From an uncultured Candidatus Melainabacteria bacterium (lineage in GTDB: Bacteria > Cyanobacteriota > Vampirovibrionia > Gastranaerophilales > Gastranaerophilaceae), in the NCBI GenBank assembly GCA_934718085.1, contig CAKUZL010000007.1, positions 1-64,000 of the forward strand: a stretch of 64,000 nt of DNA. Direction: 5' to 3'. A program made the translations under genes and the position numbers. Below, piece after piece: positions 51,109 to 59,769 of this stretch. The notes under the pieces were generated by a model that did not search any database, had not been told where the DNA came from, and was given only the letters and a program-made list of their open reading frames with translations. Numbering within the stretch: the first letter of the stretch is position 1; each line of letters opens with the position of its first letter.

Positions 51109-52633
51109 ATTTTTAACGGCTTTAATGCCCGCTGTTAAAGCGTTTTCGGCTTTTCGCGCGATGTTTTCGACACCCTCTGCGGTTGTTTCGGTGACCGCGG
51201 CGGAGTTTGTAAAATTTTGTAAAGAGGCGAGTCTTTGCGACTCCGTAAGGGTTTCGGCTTTTCGCGCGGCGGCTTGCGGCGCGGCGAGCGGTTTTTGCGG
51301 CGATTCTGCGGCGGTTGCGGCACCCGACACGACTTCGGCGGAAGTTTCGGATTCCCGCACGACGTTTGAAGCACCCGCGGCAATGTTTTCGGAGCCGGCA
51401 ACGGCATTTCGACCTTCGACAACCGAATTTTTCGACAAAACAATCGAACAACCCCGTCAAACGGTGTTTGTAAATTTTTGTAAAGCGGTGCTTTGCGTTG
51501 CGGCGATTGCGTTTTGCACCTCGCCCGTTTTTGCGGCGGAAACATACAATATCGTCACGCTTTCGGACTCAAAAACCGAAAAACCCGTCTACGAAACGGT
51601 TATCGGACAAAATGCCTCCGCGGAAATTTCTTCGGCTTGGCGAAACGACCTTCGGACGCCGTTTAATGCCAAAATTACCGTAAAATCGGGCGGTGCGGAG
51701 TTTTTGTACCTCTCGCCGTCGGTGTTCGTCGAAAACATTACGAAAAAACAAATTTCGAACAATAAACCCGATGTCGTTGCGGGAGTAGAAGAAAAGACGT
51801 TTGAAACTCCCGAAGAATACGTCGCGGAATTTTTACCGAAAAATGCCGTAAATCTTGTGAAGACAAAGGAAAGAACGTTCTCGGAAGACACGAAAAATCA
51901 CCTTATGGAACTGATGTACGACAAATACGAGGAATTGGCGTTCAAAGCCGACTCGTCGTCGATAAAAACGACCGTCGAAGATTTTGACGTAATGCCTTAT
52001 TTTGCGACGTTTTCGTACGAAATACGCGGCGAAAAATATAAATCGGCGTTTATCACCATGATTTCGTTCTTTGAACTGAATTTCGAGTACAAATCGGGCA
52101 CAAGATACACGGAAAACGTTCGAAAAATTTTGTGGAAAAACCACGGAATGTACGTTATGACGGCAAAAGAAGCCGATTTTGCGAAAAACATCGACGATTT
52201 TTCGATTTTCGTCGCAAACACCAAAATGATTGCCCGCGCGCAGGATGCGCTCTACAAAACGGTTTTGCAAAACAGACTTAACAAATATTCATCAAACGAA
52301 ACAAAAATTTACAAATCTCCGTCGGAATTGTTCGCGGAATACTATGATGTCTATGCTTTCGACGTTTCGGAGTATGCGCCCGCGATTTCGCTAGACGACA
52401 TAACCTTGGCAATAAAAAAAGCCGTATCGATGAAAGACTTTGAATACCGCAAGTTTTGGCGACTATACCCCGTGAGGGTCAGCGTCCCCGAAAAATATTC
52501 GTTCGTTTATTATTTGCCTAAGTCCAAAACGCTTGTTTTCAGTGACAAAGAGGAGGAAAAACTCGGGAAAAAACTGAAAAAATTCGAGCCGATAAATCCG
52601 AACGGAAAGAAGGACAAAAAGAACAAAGATTAA
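51092..52633 (+). CDS. exported protein of unknown function with duplicated N-terminus
   Basis: A 513-residue protein. Its signal peptide is internal: KAVLCVAAIAFCTSPVFA at about 131-148 with probable cleavage before AETYN. The first 125 residues are low-complexity (Ala, Ser, Thr, Phe rich). FVKFCK at 39-44 and FVNFCK at 126-131 are near-identical copies; their DNA (TTTGTAAAATTTTGTAAAG and TTTGTAAATTTTTGTAAAG) differs at one base. The mature part (150-513) has no domain I recognise; it is mixed alpha/beta with a Lys-rich tail. The position after kdsC is where lptC-type genes often sit, but I see no LptC motif. A later start near the signal peptide would give a normal exported protein, but no ATG with a ribosome-binding site is there (the nearest is the ATG at codon 98). 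Confidence 0.55.
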   Translation: MKISNKFLTALMPAVKAFSAFRAMFSTPSAVVSVTAAEFVKFCKEASLCDSVRVSAFRAAACGAASGFCGDSAAVAAPDTTSAEVSDSRTTFEAPAAMFSEPATAFRPSTTEFFDKTIEQPRQTVFVNFCKAVLCVAAIAFCTSPVFAAETYNIVTLSDSKTEKPVYETVIGQNASAEISSAWRNDLRTPFNAKITVKSGGAEFLYLSPSVFVENITKKQISNNKPDVVAGVEEKTFETPEEYVAEFLPKNAVNLVKTKERTFSEDTKNHLMELMYDKYEELAFKADSSSIKTTVEDFDVMPYFATFSYEIRGEKYKSAFITMISFFELNFEYKSGTRYTENVRKILWKNHGMYVMTAKEADFAKNIDDFSIFVANTKMIARAQDALYKTVLQNRLNKYSSNETKIYKSPSELFAEYYDVYAFDVSEYAPAISLDDITLAIKKAVSMKDFEYRKFWRLYPVRVSVPEKYSFVYYLPKSKTLVFSDKEEEKLGKKLKKFEPINPNGKKDKKNKD

Positions 52634-52721
52634 GTTTTGTAAAAAATTTAAATCCCCGGTGTTTAAAAATTTTTGTTATGCGGTTTAATATACAGGCACG
52701 ACAGAAGAGAGAAAATGATAA

Positions 52722-54335
52722 ATGGGATATGAAAAAGTCGGAAGAGTGAAAATTTCGGGCATTTCGGCGACAGCTCGCGGAGGCGCTCCGAAATTTTTCG
52801 TTAAGCATGTCAAAAAGTACCCGACGACGGGGTTTGCGCCGGTTTCAAAAGAACTTTCGGCGCGGCGGGTTACGTCTCCGACGGTGCAAAAAGCGTTGAA
52901 AGCCGCGGGATTGTTGTTTGCGGGGATTATTTCGGTCGGGAAGTCAATATTTTCGGGCAAACCGGATGTTTCTAATACCCGTTCCGTCGTGACAAACGGA
53001 CGGGATGTTTTCGAAAAAACTGCGAAAAACCGCTCCGTCGGGGCATTTCAGTCATCAAACAATAAAAGCGAAGCCGAAAACCCCGCGGGAAATTTGCCGT
53101 CCGTCGAGGCACAAAAGGCGGAAAATTTTGCGGTTAAGGGGGACGGCACATTCACCACGGCTCAAAAGGCGAAAAACTCCGAAAACAGCGCAGCTTCGCC
53201 TTCAAATAACGGGAAAAGCCTTTCAAACCAAGACGTTTCGACCGTAAATGCCGCAAATACTTCGAAAATCGCAGAGAACGACGCTTTTGCGATTGAGGAC
53301 GCTTTGTGCTTCATCGACGCCAACGAAATTTGGGCCGAAGCGAATTTGGGCAAAATTTGGTCGGAAGTGAATTCGAAGGCGAAATACACGAAGTTTCCGT
53401 ACAGTTTGCCCGTAATTTCGGCACTTGCGGACTACAAAAACGGCGAAGATTTCGAGATGAACATCAGTTTGCGGACGGGGAAAGCGAACGCCGCGACTAT
53501 GAAACGAATAAAGGACGTAGACTCTTTGTTTAAGCGGGTTTCACCGTTGGAAGAGGATAAAATTTTTTATCGCGGGGTCAGCTTGCGACAAACGCCGAAA
53601 ACCTCCGAATATGCGCGTAAAATTGCGGAATTAAAGCCCGGCGACGTTTTGGAAGATGCGGGATATTTGTCCGCGACGGAGAAAAAGCATATAGCGAAAG
53701 GGTTTTCGGAGGGAGTGCTTTTCGAAATCCGCGTTCCGAAAGGGATTCGGACGATACCCGTCGATACGTTCAAAAAATATAAGCTTTTTGAGCAGAAAAC
53801 CTTTGATATCAAGGATGAGGCGGAATTTTTACTTGCGCGCGGGTCGAAACTGAGGGTCTCCGAAATCGCGAAAGACGGCAGAAATAAGCTTATTCGGGCG
53901 GACTATCTCGGTTCGGAGCCGAAACCCGTTGCCGTCGACGAAAACTCGGAGTCTTTGGATACGAGACTTTCGCGGGTATACGCCTTTCCTGACGGCTATT
54001 CGGGCTGTTTTAACGACGAGCCTTACGATTTGTTTACGATGATGAGAGAATGCATGGACACGCGGCGGGAAGCCGATATCGAAAGGCTGAAGGGCATTTT
54101 GCTCGACCGCGGTTATGCTTTGTCGATGGTGGGCTCGAGAGCCGATATAATCGAGTATTACGACCAAACGAAGCAATTTGACAAAATTTTGCCGACGTTG
54201 ACGGAATTTTCGGCAAGCATGAAGACCGAAACGAGCAGGAAAAGTCTTGAAGGGAATTTGAACATCAATAAATATTCGGCGAAAACTCTGGAATTGTTGA
54301 AGACGAACGGATATGAAAGGCGAAATCGGTGGTAA
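52722..54335 (+). CDS. ADP-ribosyltransferase-exoenzyme-like protein
   Basis: A 537-residue protein. Residues about 230-400 match the R-S-E class of ADP-ribosyltransferase toxins: IFYRGVSLR (catalytic Arg 284), AGYLSATEKKHI (the STS-like motif, Y315-S317-T319), VLFEIRVPKGIR, and DEAEFLLARGSKLRV with the E-x-E motif (E366, E368) and the LLxRGSK block that follows it in C3/VIP2/iota-like enzymes. The N-terminal 200 residues are basic then low-complexity, with one hydrophobic segment (AAGLLFAGIISVGK, about 62-75). The C-terminal 130 residues are helical. It would transfer ADP-ribose from NAD to a protein. A 7-bp overlap couples it to a GNAT gene. No classic signal peptide, so an export route is unknown. 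Confidence 0.7.
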   Translation: MGYEKVGRVKISGISATARGGAPKFFVKHVKKYPTTGFAPVSKELSARRVTSPTVQKALKAAGLLFAGIISVGKSIFSGKPDVSNTRSVVTNGRDVFEKTAKNRSVGAFQSSNNKSEAENPAGNLPSVEAQKAENFAVKGDGTFTTAQKAKNSENSAASPSNNGKSLSNQDVSTVNAANTSKIAENDAFAIEDALCFIDANEIWAEANLGKIWSEVNSKAKYTKFPYSLPVISALADYKNGEDFEMNISLRTGKANAATMKRIKDVDSLFKRVSPLEEDKIFYRGVSLRQTPKTSEYARKIAELKPGDVLEDAGYLSATEKKHIAKGFSEGVLFEIRVPKGIRTIPVDTFKKYKLFEQKTFDIKDEAEFLLARGSKLRVSEIAKDGRNKLIRADYLGSEPKPVAVDENSESLDTRLSRVYAFPDGYSGCFNDEPYDLFTMMRECMDTRREADIERLKGILLDRGYALSMVGSRADIIEYYDQTKQFDKILPTLTEFSASMKTETSRKSLEGNLNINKYSAKTLELLKTNGYERRNRW

Positions 54336-55087
54336 ATTCGGTAAATTTCGGAAAAAAGGACAAATTTTTCGAACTCGGCGGAATACGCCCGTTTCGCGGC
54401 GTAAAAACCTTTGCGGCACAAACCGCGACGTCCGCAAAAGCTTCGGCGGACACGGATAAAGGCGGAAAACGTCCGTCATTCGGGTCGTTGAACCGTCCCG
54501 TGGAAAGTTTTTCGATATTCACGAGAAAGGGCGAATTGCGCGTAACCGAGCTGAACAAGCGGAATATGACGTTCGACAAGCTTTTCAAGACGGCGGTGTT
54601 GTTCAACCGAAATTTTAACGACGCGTTGGGCGAAAGGGAGCTAAATCCGACCAAAGGAGCGACAAGGGTTGCAAATTTATATAAACGGTTTTTCAAAAAC
54701 GACGACGGCAACACGACTTTGCTCGTCGCGAGGAACAAAAAGGGCGGAATTAAAGCGGCAGTGCTGAGTTACAGGAGCGCGGACGGCGAAAGTCTTTACG
54801 TGGACTCGATAGCGACGGACAGGGATTATCGCGGATGCGGAATCGGCAAAATCCTTTTGGACAAAGTGATTGAGACGGGAGAGGGAATTTTCGGGAAGGT
54901 CATGCTTTTCGCGTACAAAAGCGCGTACGGATTTTATTTGAAGGACGGATTTTCGCTGACTCCGCGCGCGGGCGAAAAATCGGTGAAACTTCAACTCGAA
55001 CGGGAAGGTCGAATGTACGGAATTGCCGACTACGAGCGGGTTGCAGAGCAAACCATGCGATTTTTGGAAAAAGGGTACAAAAAATAA
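54329..55087 (+). CDS. GNAT-family N-acetyltransferase with N-terminal extension
   Basis: A 252-residue protein that starts at GTG overlapping the ADP-ribosyltransferase stop. Residues 115-230 form a GNAT domain: LLVARNKKGGIKAAVLSYRS, SLYVDSIATDRDYRGCGIG with the acetyl-CoA loop R168-G-C-G-I-G173, and YKSAYGFYLKDGF. The N-terminal 110 residues (Lys/Thr/Ser-rich, then LNKRNMTFDKLFKTAVLFNR) are unlike usual GNATs. Translational coupling suggests it works with the enzyme upstream: as a toxin partner, an antidote that acetylates the target, or a second effector. Which of these is not shown by the sequence. Confidence 0.75.
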   Translation: MVNSVNFGKKDKFFELGGIRPFRGVKTFAAQTATSAKASADTDKGGKRPSFGSLNRPVESFSIFTRKGELRVTELNKRNMTFDKLFKTAVLFNRNFNDALGERELNPTKGATRVANLYKRFFKNDDGNTTLLVARNKKGGIKAAVLSYRSADGESLYVDSIATDRDYRGCGIGKILLDKVIETGEGIFGKVMLFAYKSAYGFYLKDGFSLTPRAGEKSVKLQLEREGRMYGIADYERVAEQTMRFLEKGYKK

Positions 55088-55096
55088 ATTTTCGTG

Positions 55097-55102
55097 TATA
55101 AT
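55097..55102 (+). promoter_or_regulatory. -10 element of wecG/tagA-like gene, leaderless type
   Basis: TATAAT, six bases (TTTTAT), then ATG 55109. No ribosome-binding site. Confidence 0.5.
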
Positions 55103-55108
55103 TTTTAT

Positions 55109-55837
55109 ATGAGAAATACGAAAAAGATTTTAGGATTTGACGTGGATTTGACAACGTTCGAGGGCGGAATCGAGCGCGTCGTCGAGCTTTCGAAGGAACA
55201 AAACGTTCAAATCGTGACGATAAACCCCGAAATGATTGCCGCGGGCGAAAAAGACGCCGAATTCGGACAAATTTTGCGAACGGCGGACGTCGTCGTTCCC
55301 GACGGGTTCGGAATCGTTCTGGCGCTTGCGATTAACGGAATTAAACAAAAAAGAATTCCCGGAATAGAATTTTCGTTTCGATTGCTCGAATATTGCGCCG
55401 AAAACGGCATAAAAACGGCATTTATCGGCGCGGAAGAAGAGGTTTTGCAAAAAGCCTGCGCGAACCTGAAATCGAAAATTCCGAACCTCGAAATCGCGTA
55501 CATGCACAACGGATTTTTCGGCGCGGACGAAGAACCAAAAATTGCCGAAGACGCGGCAAATTCGGGAGCGAAGCTGGTTTTGGTCGCAACGGGCGTTCCG
55601 AAGCAGGAAAAATTTATCACAAAATATAAAGAAATGTTTAATAACACGGTATTTGCGGGAGTCGGCGGGAGTTTCGACGTTTGGTCGGGCAAAGTCAGAC
55701 GCGCGCCCGCAATCTTCGCAAAGACGGGGTTTGAGTGGCTTTGGCGGTTGCTTTGCGCGCCGTCGAGATTTAAAAGAATTTTTCCGACTTTGCCGATATT
55801 TTTAATCCGGGTTATAATGGAAAAGTTCGATGTATAA
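55109..55837 (+). CDS. WecG/TagA/CpsF-family glycosyltransferase
   Basis: A 242-residue member of the GT26 family: GFDVDLTTFEGGIERVVELS, TINPEMIAAGEKD, DVVVPDGFGIVLALAINGIK, FIGAEEEVLQKACANLKSKIP, LVLVATGVPKQEKFI and FAGVGGSFDVWSGKVRRAPA. Members add N-acetylmannosamine(uronic acid) to lipid-linked sugars for enterobacterial common antigen or teichoic acid; in other groups they make capsule or glycolipids. It lies beside the Kdo and transketolase genes and so probably serves surface glycan synthesis. ATG 55109 is chosen because TATAAT ends six bases before it. Confidence 0.88.
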   Translation: MRNTKKILGFDVDLTTFEGGIERVVELSKEQNVQIVTINPEMIAAGEKDAEFGQILRTADVVVPDGFGIVLALAINGIKQKRIPGIEFSFRLLEYCAENGIKTAFIGAEEEVLQKACANLKSKIPNLEIAYMHNGFFGADEEPKIAEDAANSGAKLVLVATGVPKQEKFITKYKEMFNNTVFAGVGGSFDVWSGKVRRAPAIFAKTGFEWLWRLLCAPSRFKRIFPTLPIFLIRVIMEKFDV

Positions 55838-55852
55838 GAAAAGTGGTGTTTT

Positions 55853-56698
55853 ATGACAGAAAAATTGACAAACGAGGAAATCAAAGACCTGCAGGGCGTT
55901 TGCAGAAAAATCAGAAGAAACATCGTAGAGATGATTTACAACGCAAAATCGGGGCACCCGGGCGGAAGTCTTTCGTCCGCGGAGATTTTGACGGTGCTGT
56001 ATTCAAAGATTATGAGGCACTTTCCCGATTGGGACAAAAATCCCGAGTTCAAAAACCGCGACAGATTTATTTTGTCGAAAGGGCATGCCTCGGCGCTGAT
56101 ATACGCGATATTGGCGCATTTCGGGTACTTCCCCGCGGAAGAACTCAAAGGCTACCGCAAATTCGGCTCGAAACTGCAGGGTCACCCTTCATCGAAGCTC
56201 GTGAAAGGAATTGAAATTTCGACGGGCTCGCTCGGTCAGGGGCTTTCGGTCGCCTGCGGAACGGCACTCGGATTAAGGCTCGACGGCAACGACGCGCGGG
56301 TTTACGTGCTTATGGGCGACGGAGAACTCCAGGAAGGCAGCGTCTGGGAAGCCGCAATGAACGCCGCTCATTACAAGCTTAACAACATCATAGCGGTCGT
56401 CGACAGAAACAAACTTCAAATCGACGGATGCACCGAAACAGTTATGTCTTTGGGCGATGTGGCACAAAAATTCAAGGCTTTCGGCTGGAACACCGAAGAA
56501 GTCGACGGTCACGACGTCGAAAAATTGTTCGAAGCGTTCAAAGCGGCACAAAAATCGGACAAACCGACCGTCATCGTTGCAGACACGATTAAAGGCAAAG
56601 GCGTGTCGTTCATGGAAAATCAAGCGGGCTGGCACGGCAAGGTTCCGTCCGAAGAGCAGTATTTGCAGGCTATGCAAGAGTTGAGCGAAGGAGTGTAA
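55853..56698 (+). CDS. transketolase, N-terminal subunit
   Basis: A 281-residue protein equal to the thiamine-diphosphate-binding half of transketolase: IVEMIYNAKSGHPGGSLSSA, LSKGHASALIYAILA, GSLGQGLSVACGTALGLRL, VYVLMGDGELQEGSVWEAAM with the Mg-binding NNIIAVVDRNKLQIDG, and TIKGKGVSFMEN. In many anaerobes transketolase is split like this. It pairs with the C-terminal half 2 bp downstream and links pentose and hexose phosphates, which also gives the ribulose-5-phosphate used by KdsD. Start is ATG with AAGTGGTG upstream. Confidence 0.95.
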   Translation: MTEKLTNEEIKDLQGVCRKIRRNIVEMIYNAKSGHPGGSLSSAEILTVLYSKIMRHFPDWDKNPEFKNRDRFILSKGHASALIYAILAHFGYFPAEELKGYRKFGSKLQGHPSSKLVKGIEISTGSLGQGLSVACGTALGLRLDGNDARVYVLMGDGELQEGSVWEAAMNAAHYKLNNIIAVVDRNKLQIDGCTETVMSLGDVAQKFKAFGWNTEEVDGHDVEKLFEAFKAAQKSDKPTVIVADTIKGKGVSFMENQAGWHGKVPSEEQYLQAMQELSEGV

Positions 56699-56700
56699 AA

Positions 56701-57645
56701 ATGATTACGGAAAGAGTTAAAAAATCCGCAAGAGGCGAATACGGCTTGACATTGGCGGATATCGGCAAAACAAACAAAAATATCGTCGTGGTCGATTGCG
56801 ACCTTTCGTGCTCAACTCAGACACAATATTTCAAAAAAGAATTTCCCGAAAGATTTTTTAACGTCGGAATTGCGGAACAAGACGCAATCACCACCGCGGC
56901 GGGGCTTTCGCTGACCGGCAAAATCCCTTTCGTCTCGACGTTCGCGATTTTTGCCTCGGGAAGAGCGTGGGAACAAATCAGAAACGGCGTCTGCTACTCG
57001 AAACTTAACGTCAAAATCGTCGCAACCCACGGCGGAGTAACCGTCGGCGAAGACGGAGCAAGCCACCAGGCACTCGAAGACGTCGCAATTATGCGCGCAA
57101 TCCCCGGTCTGACGGTAATCGTCCCCGCGGACGCAACCGAAACCCGCGAAGTCATCAAAACCGTCGCGGACTACAAAGGCCCCGTCTACGTAAGAGTTTC
57201 GCGCGCAAACCTGCCGGTGATTTTCGAAGAAGGCAAATATAAATTCGACCTTCACAAAGCGGTCAAAATGACCGAAGGTACCGACGTCACAATCGTTTCC
57301 AACGGCGAAACCACCGCAGAAGCGCTCGACGCCGTCGAACTTTTGAAAAACGACGGAATAAGCGCGGAATTGCTGCACGTTCCCGTCGTCAAACCCCTCG
57401 ACGAAAATTCGATTCTCGCTTCGGCAAAGAAAACCGGCAAGGTCGTAACGGTCGAAAACCACTCCGTAATCGGCGGTTTGGGCGGCGCGGTCTGCGAAAC
57501 CCTCTCGAAAAACCTCCCGACGAAAGTTTTGACCGTCGGCACGAACGACGAGTTCGGTCAAAGCGGAACAGCCGCGGAACTTATGGATTTCTACGGTCTC
57601 ACCGCTCCGAAAATCACACAAAAAATTAAGGACTTTTTAAAATAA
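56701..57645 (+). CDS. transketolase, C-terminal subunit
   Basis: A 314-residue protein equal to the pyrimidine-binding and C-terminal domains: FFNVGIAEQDAITTAAGLSL with the catalytic Glu of GIAEQ, PFVSTFAIFASGRAWEQIRN, ATHGGVTVGEDGASHQALED, YVRVSRANLPVIF and the transketolase C domain (VVTVENHSVIGGLGGAVCE). It functions with the N-terminal subunit. ftsE begins right after its stop codon, so the transketolase and ftsEX genes are likely co-transcribed. Confidence 0.95.
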   Translation: MITERVKKSARGEYGLTLADIGKTNKNIVVVDCDLSCSTQTQYFKKEFPERFFNVGIAEQDAITTAAGLSLTGKIPFVSTFAIFASGRAWEQIRNGVCYSKLNVKIVATHGGVTVGEDGASHQALEDVAIMRAIPGLTVIVPADATETREVIKTVADYKGPVYVRVSRANLPVIFEEGKYKFDLHKAVKMTEGTDVTIVSNGETTAEALDAVELLKNDGISAELLHVPVVKPLDENSILASAKKTGKVVTVENHSVIGGLGGAVCETLSKNLPTKVLTVGTNDEFGQSGTAAELMDFYGLTAPKITQKIKDFLK

Positions 57646-58320
57646 ATGATCAGAATGCGAGCCGTAACAAAACGTTACAAAAATAACTATGCTTTGAAAA
57701 ACATCAATCTGGACATCAATTCGGGCGAATTCGTTTTCCTGACGGGCTCGAGCGGCGCCGGAAAATCAACGCTGATGAAACTCCTCTACCGCGAAGAAAT
57801 TCCGACCTCCGGAACGGTAATCATCGGAAACACCGATGTGGCAAGTCTTCCCGACGACAAAGTGCCCGCGCTCAGAAGATGCATGGGAATTGTCTTCCAA
57901 GATTACAAATTGTTACAAAAGCAAACCGTTTTCGACAATGTTTCGTACGTCATCAAAACCCTCGGCATGAGCAGCCGCGAAATCGAGGCTCGTACCGTAG
58001 GTGCGCTCAAAGTCGTAGGGCTCGCGGGCAAAATGAAAGCCAAACCCACCGAACTTTCGGGCGGCGAACAACAACGGGTCAGCATCGCAAGAGCAATAGT
58101 CACGGGACCTCCGCTCCTCATCGCGGACGAACCCACCGGCAACCTTGACCCCAAAAATTCGCTCGAAATTATGCAAATTCTGGATCAAATCAACCAAAAA
58201 GGCATAACCGTTCTGGTCACAACCCACGACCGCGCCATGGTCGATTACTTCCGAAAACGCGTCATTACAATGGAAAGCGGACAAATTGTCAGAGATATCG
58301 AGGCGGGTACCTATGAGTAA
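57646..58320 (+). CDS. ftsE: cell-division ATP-binding protein FtsE
   Basis: A 224-residue ABC ATPase with Walker A GSSGAGKST (34-42), Q-loop VFQDYKLLQKQTV, signature LSGGEQQRVSIARAI and Walker B PLLIADEPTGNLD. With FtsX it forms the ABC complex that controls peptidoglycan hydrolases at the septum. Start immediately after the transketolase stop; stop overlaps ftsX by 8 bp. Confidence 0.95.
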   Translation: MIRMRAVTKRYKNNYALKNINLDINSGEFVFLTGSSGAGKSTLMKLLYREEIPTSGTVIIGNTDVASLPDDKVPALRRCMGIVFQDYKLLQKQTVFDNVSYVIKTLGMSSREIEARTVGALKVVGLAGKMKAKPTELSGGEQQRVSIARAIVTGPPLLIADEPTGNLDPKNSLEIMQILDQINQKGITVLVTTHDRAMVDYFRKRVITMESGQIVRDIEAGTYE

Positions 58321-59212
58321 AGGATTTAAACAAAAAGTAAAAGAACGGCTCTGCAAAGACCATTTGACGGAAATTCGAATTTTTGTCAGAATTTTGATTG
58401 AAACCTTCCGCGGCATAAAACGAACCGGTTGGATAAATTTGGCGATAATCACGACAATGGCGGCAATTTTGACGATTTTTGGCGCACTCTTCCGCACAAC
58501 GATTTCACTGTCGGAATTTGCAAACCAACTCGGAAATAAGCTTGAAATTTCCGTCTACCTCAAACCCGATGCCGCAGTCGAACATTTGTCCGACAGAATT
58601 CGCGAAATCTCTCACGTCGAAAAGGTCGTCCTGAAAGACAAAGACGCCGAATGGGCAAAAATGAAAAAAGAAATCGATGTCGCCGATATGGACAACCCGT
58701 TACCGGACACGTTACACGTGCGAATCGACCGCCCCGAAAATATCAACGAAGTCTACGGAAAAATTAAGGTCATGCCCGGCGTCGAAGACGTCAACTACGC
58801 AAAAGAAATCGCGAAAAAAATGGGAACGTTTACGACCGTAATTAACACGATGACGGTGCTTGTCGTCATTTTCGTCGCAGCGCTGACGATAGCCATAATC
58901 AATAACACGATTCAACTCGTCATTCAAAACCGCAAAGACGAAATCGAAATTATGCGCCTGATGGGCGTCAGCAACTGGTATATCAAAATTCCGCTGATTC
59001 TCCAAGGCGCGGTCTACGGATTTTCGGGTGCGCTGCTCGCCCTGATTCCGATGAACGCCGTGCAAAACGGGCTCCTGAAAATTCATGCGTTTTTCATGAT
59101 TCCCTCACCCGTGCTCGCCGAAAACATTGTAATTTTCTCGATGTTCGTCATCGCGGTCGGATTTTGCGCCGGCGGAAGCATGCTCTCGATAAAAAAACAC
59201 CTCCGGGTTTAA
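58313..59212 (+). CDS. ftsX: cell-division protein FtsX
   Basis: A 299-residue membrane protein: cytoplasmic N-terminus, helix 1 (about 42-64), an outer domain (about 70-180, with LEISVYLKPDAAVEHLSDRI and VMPGVEDVNYAKEIAKKM), and three more helices, with the NTIQLVIQNRKDEIEIMRLM coupling block of FtsX. ATG 58313 is chosen from the 8-bp overlap with ftsE. The usual EnvC/peptidase partner gene does not follow. Confidence 0.93.
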   Translation: MSKGFKQKVKERLCKDHLTEIRIFVRILIETFRGIKRTGWINLAIITTMAAILTIFGALFRTTISLSEFANQLGNKLEISVYLKPDAAVEHLSDRIREISHVEKVVLKDKDAEWAKMKKEIDVADMDNPLPDTLHVRIDRPENINEVYGKIKVMPGVEDVNYAKEIAKKMGTFTTVINTMTVLVVIFVAALTIAIINNTIQLVIQNRKDEIEIMRLMGVSNWYIKIPLILQGAVYGFSGALLALIPMNAVQNGLLKIHAFFMIPSPVLAENIVIFSMFVIAVGFCAGGSMLSIKKHLRV

Positions 59213-59220
59213 GCTACAAT

Positions 59221-59385
59221 CATTGCGGGTACCGAAATTTCCTCACGGGTCGGGCATGTTGCGAGCAGTTTGTAGGTTGGGGTTTCCACCCCGACGAATC
59301 GTGAAACTCGGCATGATGTGTGCAAACGAAGCCGTTCGATTTTTTAGAAATTTGAAACAGCTGCAGGTCAGGCACCGCCTGACCT
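59221..59385 (+). repeat. composite palindromic repeat element
   Basis: A degenerate GGGTACCGAAATTTCC unit, a full core GTAGGTTGGGGTTTCCACCCCGAC (59272-59295), flank GAATCGTGAAACTCGGCATG (also at 10110), CAAACGAAGCCGTTCG and a perfect 9-bp stem AGGTCAGGC acc GCCTGACCT (59365-59385). Just downstream of ftsX. Confidence 0.75.
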
Positions 59386-59769
59386 GTATTGCTTTGGAAA
59401 AATTGGTTTACACCTTAAAAATCGCGTTTAGTAACACTTGGTATTTGAACGAACGTGAGGTTGTTTAGCCGTTCCACGTTACCAAATTGCGTAGGGTGAG
59501 CGAAGCGAAACTCGAGAAGGCGAAGCGTAATTGTGTAGGGCGGTGTGTGCAAAGCACCCGTAATCCCGAAGCAGCAAAAACAATAGTGAACGCCAACGAA
59601 GTGAAGGGAACGCCTTGTTTTGAAGAACAAAATCAAGACGGAAGCCCGAGGTCACAAGGTGTTGCAATATCGATTTTTTATTTGAAATCAATGTAGAGTT
59701 TTTCGAAAATGACGAAGAACGTTACGTAAACAAAGCCCTGCGGGTTCTGAATTTGTTTTACGAAAAAAA
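59386..59769. other. spacer with decayed coding remnant
   Basis: No complete gene. 59663-59776 is an open 37-codon stretch with protein-like composition (ending ERYVNKALRVLNLFYEKNQ) but without a usable start; it may be the 3' end of a lost gene. The preceding 200 bases (GCGTAGGGTGAGCGAAGCG, AGGCGAAGCGTAATTGTGTA) are purine-rich and repeat-like. Confidence 0.35.

Noticed and set aside
51092..52633. LptC or LptA assignment for the gene after kdsC
   Set aside because: Position is suggestive, but length (513 residues) and sequence show no LptC/LptA beta-jellyroll motif I can recognise.
52722..55087. Prophage or integrated element around the ADP-ribosyltransferase pair
   Set aside because: No integrase, structural or lysis genes and no attachment-site duplication are seen; flanking genes are ordinary envelope-sugar and housekeeping genes.
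59487..59696. Open frame of 69 codons after ftsX
   Set aside because: Purine-rich, repeat-like sequence with no ribosome-binding site and no protein pattern.
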